Positions 1-9,439 are shown, numbered from the stretch's first letter. The stretch is DNA of 64,000 nucleotides from Evansella vedderi (GCF_030813435.1 NZ_JAUSUG010000024.1:1-64000); one strand, 5' to 3'. Numbers and translations: made by a program. The notes: generated by a model from the letters alone, not told the origin.

Positions 1-732
1 CCCTTAAACTTGACCAATTATAAATGGGCTAAATTTCGTAAAACGAAAGCTGGTGTAAAGCTACATCTACGACTTGTTTTCATGGATAAAGATACTGTTT
101 ATCCTGAAAAAGCTGTTATAACCACTGCGAAAGAACATGATCGAAACCAACTTGAAGTCCTCATAGACGATAAGGATGCCATGTATGTCTTTGACCGTGG
201 GTATGTTGATTACGAGCGTTTTGATCGCATGACTGATGATGGATATTTCTTTGTATCTAGACTGAAGAAAAACGCAGTCATACGTGAAATTGAATCCTTC
301 TCACTTCCTGAAGATAGTACTGTTCTATCCGATAAAATGGTCTATATAGGTACTACTCAAAAAAGAGCAGAAAATATCTTTCGTCTCTTAGAAGTGATTG
401 ATACGAAGGGAAATATCCTACGATTAATCACTAACCGATTTGATTTAAGCGCAGAAGAAATAAGTGAAATTTATCGATCACGTTGGGCTATCGAGTTGTT
501 TTTTAAATGGTTAAAACAGCATGTAGAAATCAAGCATTTTTACGGAATGAGTGAAACAGCACTTCAAAATCAGGTGTACTTAGCACTCATTGTTTATTGC
601 TTGAATGTCTTGATACAACTTGAAACGAAAAGTAAAAAGTCGTTACTGCGGATTACACGTTGGCTGAAAGCTTCGCTATGGAAACCAGCTTATAAATGGT
701 TACGAAGGTTCGAAGAACCATCCAGTTCTTAG
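1..732 (+). CDS. IS4-family transposase, 3' part (5' end outside window)
   Basis: The reading frame is open from the first base, so the protein is cut by the window edge. It is the C-terminal part of a DDE transposase of the IS4 family. Visible are the second catalytic aspartate in 'YVFDRGYVDY' and the family signature Y-(2)-R-(3)-E-(6)-K in 'YRSRWAIELFFKWLK', which holds the catalytic glutamate. The first aspartate would lie upstream, out of view. The frame runs undamaged to its stop, so the copy may be intact. The right end of the element is probably near 871-890 ('atgcaatgctagtggtatga'), but the left end needed to confirm this is missing. No equivalent lies beside spo0F in B. subtilis, so this is an insertion. 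Confidence 0.88.
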   Translation, partial: PLNLTNYKWAKFRKTKAGVKLHLRLVFMDKDTVYPEKAVITTAKEHDRNQLEVLIDDKDAMYVFDRGYVDYERFDRMTDDGYFFVSRLKKNAVIREIESFSLPEDSTVLSDKMVYIGTTQKRAENIFRLLEVIDTKGNILRLITNRFDLSAEEISEIYRSRWAIELFFKWLKQHVEIKHFYGMSETALQNQVYLALIVYCLNVLIQLETKSKKSLLRITRWLKASLWKPAYKWLRRFEEPSSS

Positions 733-906
733 ATAGATTTAACTGTCGTTGTCGTCCTTGTTTCTAAATGTATAATTTTCCCAAATGGACAGAATCACCT
801 TTTTCTTTAGGCTTTGTCTTTTTGGCTCAAATTAAAGAAAAAATATTTACTGAATTTTTAGACTATATTAATGCAATGCTAGTGGTATGAAATAGAGAAA
901 AATAGA

Positions 907-1497
907 GTGTTAAATTCAATTATTGCCCCCATGTTTGAAGTAGAAGCTGTGGAAGGAGAGGACGATGAATTAGAAGAAGACACAACAATGAATCCTGTGG
1001 AAAAATACAATGTATTTGCTGACTTTGAGCTGTATCATACTTATGGTTTAGCGGAAGAGCGTATGTTCTACCACAGCATAGCAACAGGATATGTGTTAGG
1101 GTCAGGTCACTTAGGGCATGCAGTGGGACATTTTGATTTATTTGAAATCAATGAAGCAGGTGATGAAGTTACGCTAATAAGAAAAATGAATGAAGATACG
1201 CATTATGATGCTGTTCAAGAAGTTAGAGGAACAGATGATTGGGAAGAAAAAATCATTCAATATATGTTGGAAAGTGTGGAAGCGGTAGAGGAATTGTTTT
1301 TTAAATATACAGAGGGGGTAGAAGAAACAGAAATATCCTTTGACGGCCAAACCTTCACTGTCTACCCTGTGGAAATGGACGGGAGAATCCATTATTTCAA
1401 AGAAGGTGAAGGATTATGGATGAAGTATTACAATGATCAAGCAACCATCGAATTCCATGGTGAAGCCCAACAGGCAACCAGAATTTTAAATAGGTAA
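907..1497 (+). CDS. Acidic protein of unknown function
   Basis: I do not recognise this family. The product is up to 196 aa, soluble, strongly acidic, with no signal peptide or membrane segment. The first 27 residues (from GTG 907) are very acidic and low in complexity, and no convincing ribosome binding site precedes GTG 907 or ATG 931. ATG 988 begins the more ordinary sequence 'MNPVEKYNVF' and is the likelier start, although its upstream purines are weak too. The gene follows the presumed right end of the IS4 element directly, so its original 5' end and promoter may have been lost. It is not part of the conserved spo0F neighbourhood. Confidence is that it is or was a coding sequence, not in any function. 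Confidence 0.55.
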   Translation: MLNSIIAPMFEVEAVEGEDDELEEDTTMNPVEKYNVFADFELYHTYGLAEERMFYHSIATGYVLGSGHLGHAVGHFDLFEINEAGDEVTLIRKMNEDTHYDAVQEVRGTDDWEEKIIQYMLESVEAVEELFFKYTEGVEETEISFDGQTFTVYPVEMDGRIHYFKEGEGLWMKYYNDQATIEFHGEAQQATRILNR

Positions 1498-1557
1498 ATC
1501 ACAGTTAAACGAACACGGGTCTTCTACAAGATGTTGTTTTTGTTAGAATATAATATT

Positions 1558-1636
1558 GCTTGGATACGCTGCAGGCCCCGCTTGTGGGCAACGGCGTAAT
1601 GTCACCGTAGCCGCCGTCTTCCGCTTCTCCAAGCTT
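1558..1636 (-). repeat. R2 repeat remnant (reverse orientation)
   Basis: Read on the - strand, this shows the R2 edge 'aagcttggagaagcggaag', a degraded core with 'gttgccc', and the closing 'tatccaagc'. It is a decayed member of the family whose full copy is at 34034-34299. It fills the middle of the gap between the acidic protein and spo0F. Confidence 0.6.
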
Positions 1637-1754
1637 TTCAAAAAACAACAAAGTAGTGCTACGATGAGGATACCCGTGTTTTTTTTGTTTATTGTTCCTT
1701 CACAAAATAATACTGAAAAATTACCAAAAAAACCTAACACAAAATAAAAAATTT

Positions 1755-1848
1755 TACGACAAAAATTTTACTTCTCTTAACATACTACATGGTAGAGTAA
1801 ACGTGTGGTTAACGACAATTCAACGGACATTATTTGACAAATGTCGTA
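1755..1848. promoter_or_regulatory. Two Spo0A-box-like sites upstream of spo0F (weak)
   Basis: TGTCGTA occurs on the + strand at 1842-1848 and on the - strand at 1755-1761. The Spo0A box consensus is TGNCGAA, so each differs by one base. B. subtilis spo0F is known to carry Spo0A boxes around its sigma-H promoter, which is why I record these. A TTGACA at 1834-1839 may be a vegetative -35 element, but no good -10 follows. Binding is an inference only. Confidence 0.3.
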
Positions 1849-1870
1849 AAATTTATTTTTATGTCATTTT

Positions 1871-1897
1871 AAAGGATTATTTACAAATTTAGCGAAT
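1871..1897 (+). promoter_or_regulatory. Sigma-H promoter of spo0F
   Basis: The -35 AAAGGATTA (1871-1879) fits RNAGGAWWW. The -10 AGCGAAT (1891-1897) fits the sigma-H -10 with its GAAT core. The spacer is 11 bases, inside the 11-12 base range of the sigma-H consensus. Transcription would start near 1904, about 40 bases before the spo0F start codon. B. subtilis spo0F is known to use a sigma-H promoter, so the match is expected biology. Confidence 0.8.
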
Positions 1898-1943
1898 TCT
1901 TATTTAATAAGAGTATAGTGAAGTGAAGTGGAGGGAAATCAAG

Positions 1944-2321
1944 GTGAAGAAGAAATTATTAATCGTAGATGACCAATTCGGAATTCGAGTGCTTCTTAAT
2001 GAGGTATTTGAAAAGGATGGTTATGAAACATTGCAAGCTTCTAATGGGAAACAAGCCCTCAAACTAGTAACGGAGGAGCATCCTGATTTAATTTTACTAG
2101 ATATGAAAATACCTGGAATGGATGGGTTAGAAATCCTTAGAGAAATTAAGAAAATGGATAACGTCACCTCTGATGTCATTATGATGACAGCGTATGGGGA
2201 ACTTGAAATGATTAATGAAGCGATGCAACTGGGAGCGCTTACTCATTTTGCGAAGCCATTTGACATTGATGAAGTTAGGGAAGAGGTAAAAAATTACTTA
2301 GCTGCTAAACAAGGGAAATAA
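1944..2321 (+). CDS. spo0F: Spo0F, phosphorelay response regulator
   Basis: Single-domain receiver protein of 125 aa that takes phosphate from sporulation kinases such as KinA and passes it to Spo0B, on the way to Spo0A. It has no output domain. The acidic pocket is D9-D10, the phosphorylated residue is D53 in '[11 protein letters not shown]', and the switch residues are T82 and K104 in 'THFAKPFD'. The GTG at 1944 is preferred to the in-frame GTG at 1923: it has GGAGGG upstream at a good distance and gives the usual length of about 124 aa. Expression at the onset of sporulation is implied by the sigma-H promoter at 1871. It stands alone before fba, as in B. subtilis. Confidence 0.97.
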   Translation: MKKKLLIVDDQFGIRVLLNEVFEKDGYETLQASNGKQALKLVTEEHPDLILLDMKIPGMDGLEILREIKKMDNVTSDVIMMTAYGELEMINEAMQLGALTHFAKPFDIDEVREEVKNYLAAKQGK

Positions 2322-2384
2322 TAATACATATTTGTGAAAATAAGTACAATTTTTTTAAAATTCACATGAAAAACATTTTTCTTA

Positions 2385-2393
2385 TGCTATAAT
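2385..2393 (+). promoter_or_regulatory. Extended -10 promoter for fba
   Basis: TG-C-TATAAT at 2385-2393 is a perfect extended -10 element. No good -35 lies at 16-18 bases (TTCACA at 2361 is too far). Transcription would start near 2400 and leave a leader of about 170 bases before fba. Confidence 0.55.
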
Positions 2394-2569
2394 ATCTTTT
2401 GAGTCAACCCTTAGAATGGTTTTGGCTGTGATCCAGTGAGGTTCATGGCTTTTTTGTTTACAAGAGGATAAATTGTCTTATTTTAGCAAATATTATCACT
2501 GTTGTTATAGGAAACTGAATCATTCTTAGGAAGAAAAACGAGCACGTGAATCAAAGGAGGATTATACGA

Positions 2570-3433
2570 ATGCCTTTAGTATCAATGAAAGAAATGCTTG
2601 AAGAAGCAAAAGCAGGCGGCTATGCAGTAGGTCAATTTAACTTAAACAACTTAGAGTTTACACAAGCAATCCTACAAGCTGCAGAAGAAGAGCAATCTCC
2701 AGTTATCCTTGGGGTATCTGAAGGTGCTGCACGTTATATGGGAGGATTCTACACAGTAGTTAATATCGTAGAAGCTTTAATGGCGGATTATGGAGTAACT
2801 GTTCCTGTTGCTATTCACCTAGACCACGGTTCAAGCTTTGAGAAATGTGTAGAAGCGATGTATGCTGGCTTTACTTCCGTAATGATTGATGGATCCCACT
2901 ACCCGTTAGAGGAAAACATCGCCCTTACAAAAAAAGTAGTAGACGTTGCACATACACTTGGAGTTTCCGTAGAGGCTGAATTAGGCCGAATTGGTGGACA
3001 AGAGGATGATCTAGTTGTTGAGGAAGCTGATGCAATGTATGCAATCCCAGCTGAATGTGATCAGCTAGTTCGTGAAACTGGTGTAGACTGCTTTGCACCT
3101 GCTTTAGGATCTGTACACGGACCTTACAAAGGGGAGCCAAACTTAGGGTTTGACCGTATGGAAGAGATCGGAAGAACTACTGGTGTACCATTAGTACTAC
3201 ATGGAGGAACTGGAATTCCAACTCACGATATCCAAAAAGCGATTTCCCTTGGAACTGCAAAGATTAATGTAAACACAGAAAATCAAATTGCTTCTGCGAA
3301 AGCAGTTCGTGAAGTACTTGCTGAAAAGCCAGACATGTACGACCCACGTAAATACTTAGGACCAGCTCGTGACGCTATTAAAGAAACAGTTATTGGCAAA
3401 ATGAGAGAGTTCGGTTCATCAAATAAAGCATAA
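2570..3433 (+). CDS. fba: Class II fructose-1,6-bisphosphate aldolase
   Basis: Zinc-dependent aldolase interconverting fructose-1,6-bisphosphate with dihydroxyacetone phosphate and glyceraldehyde-3-phosphate in glycolysis and gluconeogenesis. The 287 aa match the B. subtilis enzyme (285 aa). Visible are 'HLDHG' (83-87) with the catalytic Asp85 and zinc ligand His86, 'MIDGSH', and the phosphate and zinc motif 'LHGGTGIP' near the C-terminus. ATG 2570 is chosen over the in-frame GTG at 2546 because a perfect AAAGGAGG sits at 2553-2560. It has its own terminator and is followed by tal, so expression is probably strong and monocistronic. Confidence 0.97.
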   Translation: MPLVSMKEMLEEAKAGGYAVGQFNLNNLEFTQAILQAAEEEQSPVILGVSEGAARYMGGFYTVVNIVEALMADYGVTVPVAIHLDHGSSFEKCVEAMYAGFTSVMIDGSHYPLEENIALTKKVVDVAHTLGVSVEAELGRIGGQEDDLVVEEADAMYAIPAECDQLVRETGVDCFAPALGSVHGPYKGEPNLGFDRMEEIGRTTGVPLVLHGGTGIPTHDIQKAISLGTAKINVNTENQIASAKAVREVLAEKPDMYDPRKYLGPARDAIKETVIGKMREFGSSNKA

Positions 3434-3441
3434 TTAACATA

Positions 3442-3490
3442 AAAGTTGGCGGTACCCCTTAAATGAGGTGCTGCCCAACTTTCCTTTTTT
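3442..3490 (+). terminator. Rho-independent terminator after fba
   Basis: An inverted repeat with arms 'aaagttggcggtacccc' and 'gaggtgctgcccaacttt', with small mismatches in the upper stem, is followed by a run of six T. It separates fba from tal. Confidence 0.85.
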
Positions 3491-3664
3491 GTCACCATTC
3501 GTCAAAATTTTCCGAAAACCGCAAACGTTTACTAAAGGCCCTCGGATTATGGAGAAAAGTATAAAGTTTTGGAATAGTATAAATCGGTGATTAAAAAAGT
3601 AAGTGGGTTACTAGCGAAAGAAGAAGTAATTATCCAAATTAACATATACGAGGTGTTTTCACTT

Positions 3665-4312
3665 ATGAAGTTTTTCATTGATACTGCAAATTTAGATGAA
3701 ATCAAAGAAGCGCATGAATTAGGTATTCTCTCCGGAGTGACGACAAACCCTTCCCTTGTGGCAAAAGAGGGTGTTAATTTTCAGGACAGACTGAAAGAGA
3801 TTACCAGTGTTGTAACTTCTGGGTCTGTAAGTGCTGAGGTTATCGCGTTAGATGCGAAAGGAATGATCGAAGAGGGAAAAGAGCTCGCTTCCATCGCCCC
3901 AAACATTACCATTAAAGTACCGATGACCCTAGAGGGTTTAAAAGCAGTGAAAACTTTTAGCGACTTAAATATTTCAACAAATGTTACTTTAATTTTTTCA
4001 GCAAATCAAGCACTTCTAGCAGCAAGAGCAGGGGCAACGTATGTATCCCCATTTTTAGGAAGATTAGATGATATTGGACACAATGGATTAGAGCTAATTT
4101 CTCAAATTGCAGAGATATTCGAAGTACATGATATTTCTACGGAAATTATTGCTGCCTCTATCCGCCACCCGCAGCATGTGACGGAATCTGCAGCGAGAGG
4201 GGCTCATATTGGGACTGTTCCACTAAAGGTAATCAAACAGTTGGTGAGTCACCCGTTAACGGATGCGGGAATTGAAAAATTCCTTCAAGATTGGGACAAA
4301 ACGAACCAATAA
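3665..4312 (+). CDS. tal: Transaldolase, small TalC/FSA-type
   Basis: Transfers a dihydroxyacetone unit between sugar phosphates in the non-oxidative pentose phosphate pathway. At 215 aa it belongs to the short transaldolase class, like YwjH of B. subtilis (212 aa). The Schiff-base lysine is K84 in 'ITIKVPMT', and 'TTNPSL' lies at 27-32. The frame extends upstream to 3587, but ATG 3665 matches the family N-terminus 'MKFFIDTAN' and follows a purine-rich 'gaggtg'. The gene lies between fba and murAB as in B. subtilis. A strong hairpin follows the stop. Confidence 0.95.
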   Translation: MKFFIDTANLDEIKEAHELGILSGVTTNPSLVAKEGVNFQDRLKEITSVVTSGSVSAEVIALDAKGMIEEGKELASIAPNITIKVPMTLEGLKAVKTFSDLNISTNVTLIFSANQALLAARAGATYVSPFLGRLDDIGHNGLELISQIAEIFEVHDISTEIIAASIRHPQHVTESAARGAHIGTVPLKVIKQLVSHPLTDAGIEKFLQDWDKTNQ

Positions 4313-4325
4313 GGAACGAAAGATA

Positions 4326-4355
4326 ACCCAAAAGGCAGTAAAATGCCTTTTGGGT
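4326..4355 (+). terminator. Hairpin after tal
   Basis: A perfect 12-bp stem (ACCCAAAAGGCA / TGCCTTTTGGGT) with a 6-base loop lies 13 bases after tal. No T-run follows, so it may be a Rho-assisted terminator or an mRNA 3' stabiliser. Confidence 0.6.
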
Positions 4356-4503
4356 ATATACTAGTACCTGATTATAATTTCATGTCTAAAATAATTTTTC
4401 TCCGTATAAAATGGTAGATAGAAGGCATTTTATGTTACCATTTTATAGAGAGTAAAATGATAATATTTTATGTCAAACATGAATGACAGAAGGGAAGCTG
4501 GTT

Positions 4504-5790
4504 ATGGAAAAACTATTGATCGAAGGCGGCCACCCGTTAGAAGGAACAGTACAAATAAGTGGAGCTAAGAACAGTGCTGTAGCACTTATTCCGGCAGCAA
4601 TTTTAGCTGATTCTCCGGTAACGATCGATAATCTCCCGAATATTTCAGATGTGGAAACTTTAGCAGAGCTGTTAGAGGAAATTGGAGGTACAACGAATCT
4701 GGAGGACGATACACTCGTTATTCATCCAGAAAATATGTTTGCCATGCCACTTCCGAATGGCCGTGTAAAAAAACTTCGTGCCTCTTATTACATGATGGGT
4801 GCGATGCTTGGAAAATTCAAAAAAGCGGTTATAGGTCTCCCGGGAGGCTGTAATCTAGGCCCGAGACCAATAGATCAACATATAAAAGGATTTGAAGCCC
4901 TTGGTGCAAAGGTAACCAATGAACAGGGAGCTGTTTACTTACAAGCAGACGAGCTTGTTGGGGCAAGAATATACCTAGATGTAGTTAGTGTAGGAGCAAC
5001 TATTAATATTATGCTTGCGGCAGTGAAAGCCAAAGGGAAGACAATCATTGAAAATGCAGCAAAGGAACCTGAAATTATTGACGTTGCCACCCTATTATCC
5101 AACATGGGAGCAAATATAAAAGGTGCAGGTACGAATGTCATCCGGATTACGGGTGTAGATGAGCTTCATGGCTGCAGACATTCCATTATTCCAGACAGGA
5201 TTGAAACAGGTACCTTTATGATTTTAGGAGCAGCCATGGGCCAATCGGTTCTTGTGGACAATGTTATTCCAGACCACGTGGAATCCTTAACGGCAAAACT
5301 TAGGGAAATGGGCATCATGGTAGATGTGGCAGATGATCAAATATTAGTCCGCTCCAGTGAAAATTTAAAGTCAGTTGATGTGAAAACACTTGTGTATCCT
5401 GGTTTTCCAACGGATCTGCAACAGCCATTCACTAGCCTCCTAACCCAAGCGGATGGTGTGAGTATGGTAACAGATACTATTTACAATGCAAGATTTAAGC
5501 ATATAGACGAACTCCGTAGAATGGGGGCTAACATTAAAGTAGAAGGCCGCTCAGCATTAGTTAATGGGGGTACTCCATTACAAGGGGCAAAAGTAAGGGC
5601 AAGTGACCTCCGTGCCGGAGCATCCCTCGTTGTTGCAGGCTTAATGGCAAATGGAGTAACAGAAATAACAGGAGTAGAGCATATTGACCGCGGTTACGGA
5701 GGATTAGAAAACAAGCTCAAAGGCTTAGGCGCAAAAATATGGCGAGAAGCCCTAACCGAAAAAGAACTCACAGAAATCAAAAACTCATAA
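4504..5790 (+). CDS. murAB: UDP-N-acetylglucosamine 1-carboxyvinyltransferase, second paralogue
   Basis: Catalyses the first committed step of peptidoglycan synthesis, adding enolpyruvate from PEP to UDP-GlcNAc in the cytoplasm; it is the fosfomycin target. Of 428 aa, it shows K22-N23 and the catalytic loop cysteine C116 in '[15 protein letters not shown]'. Sequence and position between tal and glpX match the minor B. subtilis isoenzyme MurAB (MurZ). The other paralogue, murAA, is also in this window at 51329. ATG 4504 is chosen over 4483 because GAAGGGAAG precedes it and the family begins 'MEKL'. Copy A of repeat R1 follows directly. Confidence 0.97.
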   Translation: MEKLLIEGGHPLEGTVQISGAKNSAVALIPAAILADSPVTIDNLPNISDVETLAELLEEIGGTTNLEDDTLVIHPENMFAMPLPNGRVKKLRASYYMMGAMLGKFKKAVIGLPGGCNLGPRPIDQHIKGFEALGAKVTNEQGAVYLQADELVGARIYLDVVSVGATINIMLAAVKAKGKTIIENAAKEPEIIDVATLLSNMGANIKGAGTNVIRITGVDELHGCRHSIIPDRIETGTFMILGAAMGQSVLVDNVIPDHVESLTAKLREMGIMVDVADDQILVRSSENLKSVDVKTLVYPGFPTDLQQPFTSLLTQADGVSMVTDTIYNARFKHIDELRRMGANIKVEGRSALVNGGTPLQGAKVRASDLRAGASLVVAGLMANGVTEITGVEHIDRGYGGLENKLKGLGAKIWREALTEKELTEIKNS

Positions 5791-5800
5791 ATATAGACTA

Positions 5801-5985
5801 TAGAGGTCTCCGTGCAAGTGAAATTTTGCACGATGGAGAATGAAAAGTGCTGGCAATGGCTGCACTCGCCGCACGGTATCTATGAGAAGACCACTCATAG
5901 ATACCTTTGTGAAGATTGCGGCGGCTGCGCTCATTGCTTCGGTGGCACAAAAGATAAAGTGCGATCTTTTGTGCCACCTATTTTC
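5801..5985 (+). repeat. R1 structured intergenic repeat, copy A
   Basis: About 185 bases with three hairpins in series. H1 is 5808-5838 (CTCC-g-TGCAA ... TTGCA-cgat-GGAG). H2 is 5875-5905, a perfect 12-bp stem GGTATCTATGAG / CTCATAGATACC around the loop AAGACCA. H3 is 5941-5978, a perfect 15-bp stem GGTGGCACAAAAGAT / ATCTTTTGTGCCACC. Conserved linkers are 'tggcaatggctgcactcg' before H2 and 'ggctgcgctcattgcttcg' before H3. Copies B, C and D share loop and linkers while the stems change in compensating ways. It fills the murAB-glpX gap and may end murAB transcripts. A 65-codon frame inside it (5812-6009) looks fortuitous. Confidence 0.8.
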
Positions 5986-6029
5986 AGGGTAGAAAACTTA
6001 AAAATATAAAGTACTGTGAGGGGAAACAG

Positions 6030-6995
6030 ATGGAAAGAAGCTTATCCATGGAATTAGTACGAGTTACAGAAGCAGCTGCCCTAGCCTCCGCCCGTTGGAT
6101 GGGAAGAGGGAACAAGGATGGAGCAGACAAAGCAGCAACGGAAGCAATGAGAGATGTATTCGACACTGTCCCAATGAAAGGCACCGTTGTCATTGGGGAA
6201 GGGGAAATGGACGAGGCCCCGATGCTTTATATTGGAGAAAAGCTAGGTAACGGTTACGGTCCAAGGGTAGATGTGGCCGTTGATCCGTTAGAAGGTACAA
6301 ACATTGTTGCAAATGGGGAGTGGAATGCCTTGGCAGTCATCGCCATTGCAGACAATGGCAACCTCCTACACGCTCCTGACATGTACATGGACAAAATTGC
6401 AGTAGGACCAGAATCAGTTGGAAAAGTAGATATTGATGCCCCAGTTTTAGATAACTTGAAAGCCGTGGCAAGAGCGAAAAATAAAGACATTGATGATCTA
6501 GTTGTTGCTATCTTAAACCGGGAACGCCATCAAAAGTATATTAATGATATTCGCGATGCCGGTGCAAGAATCAAACTCATAAGGGATGGAGACGTTGCAG
6601 CAGCCATCAATACTGCCTTCGAAGACACTGGGGTAGACCTCCTCATCGGTTCCGGTGGTGCTCCAGAAGGTGTTTTAGCAGCAGTTGCATTAAAATGTTT
6701 AGGTGGCGAGCTTCAAGGGAAACTATTACCACAGAGTGAGGAAGAGCTTGCTAGATGCAAAAAGATGGGAATTGATGATGTGAGCCGAATCCTCCGAATG
6801 GAAGACTTAGTGAAGGGTGACGATGCTATCTTTGCAGCCACTGGAGTAACAGACGGTGAGCTTCTTAAAGGGGTACGCTACAAAGGAACTATCGGTACAA
6901 CACAATCCCTTGTCATGCGTGCCAAGTCTGGTACGGTCCGCTTTATTGACGGAAAACATATGCTTACGAAAAAACCAGATCTAGTAATTCGCTAG
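6030..6995 (+). CDS. glpX: Class II fructose-1,6-bisphosphatase
   Basis: Hydrolyses fructose-1,6-bisphosphate to fructose-6-phosphate, the irreversible gluconeogenic step opposed to phosphofructokinase. At 321 aa it has the length of the B. subtilis GlpX (YwjI). The metal-binding acidic segment '[15 protein letters not shown]' lies near residues 56-70, followed by 'DPLEGTN'. ATG 6030 is preceded by GTGAGGGG at a good distance. With fba and tal in the same stretch it supports hexose phosphate synthesis on non-sugar carbon sources. Confidence 0.95.
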   Translation: MERSLSMELVRVTEAAALASARWMGRGNKDGADKAATEAMRDVFDTVPMKGTVVIGEGEMDEAPMLYIGEKLGNGYGPRVDVAVDPLEGTNIVANGEWNALAVIAIADNGNLLHAPDMYMDKIAVGPESVGKVDIDAPVLDNLKAVARAKNKDIDDLVVAILNRERHQKYINDIRDAGARIKLIRDGDVAAAINTAFEDTGVDLLIGSGGAPEGVLAAVALKCLGGELQGKLLPQSEEELARCKKMGIDDVSRILRMEDLVKGDDAIFAATGVTDGELLKGVRYKGTIGTTQSLVMRAKSGTVRFIDGKHMLTKKPDLVIR

Positions 6996-7639
6996 TTAGG
7001 AGAATATAGTATGGCTATGATACAGGCTCAAACAGCTTTTTAAATAAACGTTTGTTTAAGTTCATATTAAGGGGGGAGAAATCTTTCCCCCAAACCCTCT
7101 TTCAAATCTGCTATAATAGAGTTAATATAATTGCTTACAGCACTTGAACTATAGAAAGTTTTATGCTTTGATTATATTGTAATCAAAAACTGTCTATCCT
7201 AGTAAAACAGTCTATTAGGGGCTGTTCAAAAAAGGGCGATCTCCGCTTGAGCATACTTTTAGCGATGACTGTAGCGGCTGCTTTTTTACATTCAGGCCAG
7301 GAGCGGGTTTCTTCTAGCTTGATGTGCACTGTGGTGCCATTACTATAAAATTTTGGCACATCTACTAGAGTAGATAGAAATAAAAGCCTATAACCTCTTG
7401 TAACTTCTCGAGACTTCTATCCCAAACCCTACAAAAATTAAAGGATCATTCAATATTACATGCAAAAAAAATTAACATAAAGGAACAATTATAATTTTTT
7501 TCCGCACGTATTTAAATGAAAACTGGACTTGCTCTTGTAAACGGTCAGTTTCACAGGAATGAACACATGGAAAACTTGAGGATGTGTTACATAGATACGA
7601 CAACTTTTTAAAACAGAAGTAAAGGTGTGATTTATACTC
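6996..7639. other. Gene-free interval between glpX and rho
   Basis: No convincing gene. A short G/C hairpin (GGGGGGAGA...TTTCCCCC, 7071-7091) follows glpX without a T-run. An extended -10 TG-C-TATAAT lies at 7109-7117; if used, it gives rho a leader of about 500 bases. A GC-richer island at about 7220-7330 looks like a decayed repeat but matches neither R1 nor R2 clearly. The last 100 bases before rho hold nothing I can name. Confidence 0.5.
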
Positions 7640-8914
7640 ATGGGAGTAACATTGAAAGAATTAGAGCAGATGAAGCTCAAGGAATTGTACGAAATGGCCA
7701 AGGAAGTAAAAGTGTCCTACTATAGCCAGCTTACAAAAAAGGAACTGATTTTTGCAATTATGAAGAAGCAAGCGGAACAAGAAGAGCTTATGTTTATGGA
7801 AGGTATTTTAGAAGTAGTGCCGACGGAAGGCTTCGGATTTCTCCGTTCTAACACGTATAAGCCAAGTTCCCAGGATATTTACATCTCCGCATCTCAAATC
7901 CGTCGATTTGATTTAAGAAACGGTGACACTGTATCTGGGAAAGTTAGAAAACCAAAGGAAAATGAACGTTATTATGGATTACTGCAGGTTGCTGCAGTTA
8001 ATGGGGAAGATCCAGAAGCAGCTCGCCAACGCCCGCATTTCCCACAATTAACACCACTATATCCACAGAAAAAAATGACTCTGGAATCTGCACCACATTT
8101 AGTGGCATCACGAGTGATAGACATGATTTCTCCAATTGGGTTTGGACAACGTGGATTAATTGTTGCACCACCTAAAGCAGGTAAAACCCTTCTTTTACAA
8201 GAAGTCGCAAATAGTATTGCCGAAAATCACCCGGACATCGAGCTAATGGTACTTCTCATTGACGAGCGTCCAGAGGAAGTAACGGACATGGAACGTTCCA
8301 TCAAAGGGGAAGTGGTTAGCTCCACCTTCGACGAGGTTCCTGAGAATCATATTAAGGTTGCAGAATTGGTGTTAGACCGGGCCATGCGTTTAGTAGAGGC
8401 GAAAAAGGATGTCGTTATCCTAATGGATTCGATCACTCGCCTTGCTCGCGCCTATAACTTAGTAGTTCCTCCAAGTGGACGAACTCTATCCGGTGGTATT
8501 GACCCAGCGAGTTTCCACCGCCCTAAGCGTTTCTTTGGTGCAGCCCGTAACATTGAAGAGGGCGGAAGCTTAACAATCCTTGCTACTGCCTTAGTGGATA
8601 CTGGGTCACGTATGGATGACGTCATTTACGAGGAATTTAAAGGAACAGGTAACATGGAAATTCACCTTGATCGTAAGCTCTCTGAGCGCCGTATCTTCCC
8701 GGCAATTGATATTCGCCGATCCAGTACACGTCGCGAAGAGCTTTTATTACCGAAGGAGCAAATCGAGAACTTATGGGCAATCCGTAAAACGATGAACGAT
8801 CAGCCAGAATTCCTAGAACGATTCCTGAAAAAAGTGAAAGATACGAAAACAAACGAAGAATTCTTCAATTCCTTCGAGCAAGAAAAAACAGGTAAATTAA
8901 GAGTTAGAAATTAG
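7640..8914 (+). CDS. rho: Transcription termination factor Rho
   Basis: Hexameric RNA-dependent ATPase and helicase that ends transcription at Rho-dependent sites. The 424 aa contain the N-terminal Rho-N helical region (about 1-45), an RNA-binding cold-shock-like domain with 'GFGFLR' (about 52-125), and the ATPase core with Walker A 'APPKAGKT' (176-183) and Walker B 'VVILMDS'. ATG 7640 follows AAAGGTGTGA. Order glpX-rho-rpmE is as in B. subtilis. After the stop, an inverted repeat AGTAACGC / GCGTTACT (8913-8945) has no T-run. Rho genes are often autoregulated through their leader; whether the long 5' region here does this is unknown. Confidence 0.97.
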   Translation: MGVTLKELEQMKLKELYEMAKEVKVSYYSQLTKKELIFAIMKKQAEQEELMFMEGILEVVPTEGFGFLRSNTYKPSSQDIYISASQIRRFDLRNGDTVSGKVRKPKENERYYGLLQVAAVNGEDPEAARQRPHFPQLTPLYPQKKMTLESAPHLVASRVIDMISPIGFGQRGLIVAPPKAGKTLLLQEVANSIAENHPDIELMVLLIDERPEEVTDMERSIKGEVVSSTFDEVPENHIKVAELVLDRAMRLVEAKKDVVILMDSITRLARAYNLVVPPSGRTLSGGIDPASFHRPKRFFGAARNIEEGGSLTILATALVDTGSRMDDVIYEEFKGTGNMEIHLDRKLSERRIFPAIDIRRSSTRREELLLPKEQIENLWAIRKTMNDQPEFLERFLKKVKDTKTNEEFFNSFEQEKTGKLRVRN

Positions 8915-9063
8915 TAACGCAGAGGCAGACAGTAAAAGCGTTACTGAACAATATGATTGCGGTTATTTTATAAGAGGGCGTGTTAGTTAGTACTCACAAT
9001 CTCTTTGTTTAGTTTTTTCTATATATTGGTATACATTAATTACGGCATTTAATCTAAAGCCTG

Positions 9064-9092
9064 TTGCAAATTGATCTTACACTTGATATAAT
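9064..9092 (+). promoter_or_regulatory. Sigma-A promoter and leader of rpmE
   Basis: TTGCAA (9064-9069), a 17-base spacer and TATAAT (9087-9092) form a good vegetative promoter. The transcript would carry a leader of about 85 bases with possible pairing between GTGTGA (about 9100) and TCACAT (about 9128). Ribosomal protein L31 leaders in Firmicutes are known autoregulatory RNAs; whether this is one is an inference. Confidence 0.6.
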
Positions 9093-9184
9093 TTCGTCAT
9101 GTGTGAAATTGATGGGAGTAATCCTCACATCAACATTTGTAAACTCTGTTTCGAAAGACTCAGGGCGGAAGGAGATGAAAAAGA

Positions 9185-9430
9185 ATGAAACCAGAAATCC
9201 ATCCTAATCACCGTAAAGTTGTATTTAAGGATACAAGTACTGGATTTATGTTCTTAAGCGGATCAACAAAGCACTCTAGTGAAACAATCGAGTGGGAAGA
9301 TGGAAACACTTATCCATTAATCAACGTCGAGGTATCCTCTGACTCTCACCCATTCTACACTGGACGTCAAAAGTTTGCCGATGCAGGCGGACGTGTGGAA
9401 CGCTTCAAAAAGAAATACAACAGAAAGTAA
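9185..9430 (+). CDS. rpmE: 50S ribosomal protein L31, type B (zinc-free)
   Basis: Large-subunit ribosomal protein of 81 aa with the family core '[11 protein letters not shown]'. It has no cysteine at all, so it lacks the CxxC zinc motif of the type A protein that B. subtilis encodes at this rho-rpmE locus. It is longer than type A (66 aa) and fits the C-minus type B, which elsewhere is often Zur-controlled and replaces type A when zinc is scarce. Here it stands at the standard housekeeping position with an ordinary promoter. The start has GGAAGGAG upstream. The symbol follows position; rpmE2 would fit the sequence type. Confidence 0.93.
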   Translation: MKPEIHPNHRKVVFKDTSTGFMFLSGSTKHSSETIEWEDGNTYPLINVEVSSDSHPFYTGRQKFADAGGRVERFKKKYNRK

Positions 9431-9439
9431 CAGTAATCA

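Noticed and set aside
1556-1747. Overlapping 63- and 65-codon frames on both strands
   Set aside because: They translate an R2 remnant; overlapping frames on both strands are a consequence of the inverted-repeat-rich sequence.
5812-6009. 65-codon frame, cysteine- and histidine-containing, with GTG start
   Set aside because: It runs through all three hairpins of R1 copy A; the equivalent frame is not kept in copies B-D, and there is no ribosome binding site.
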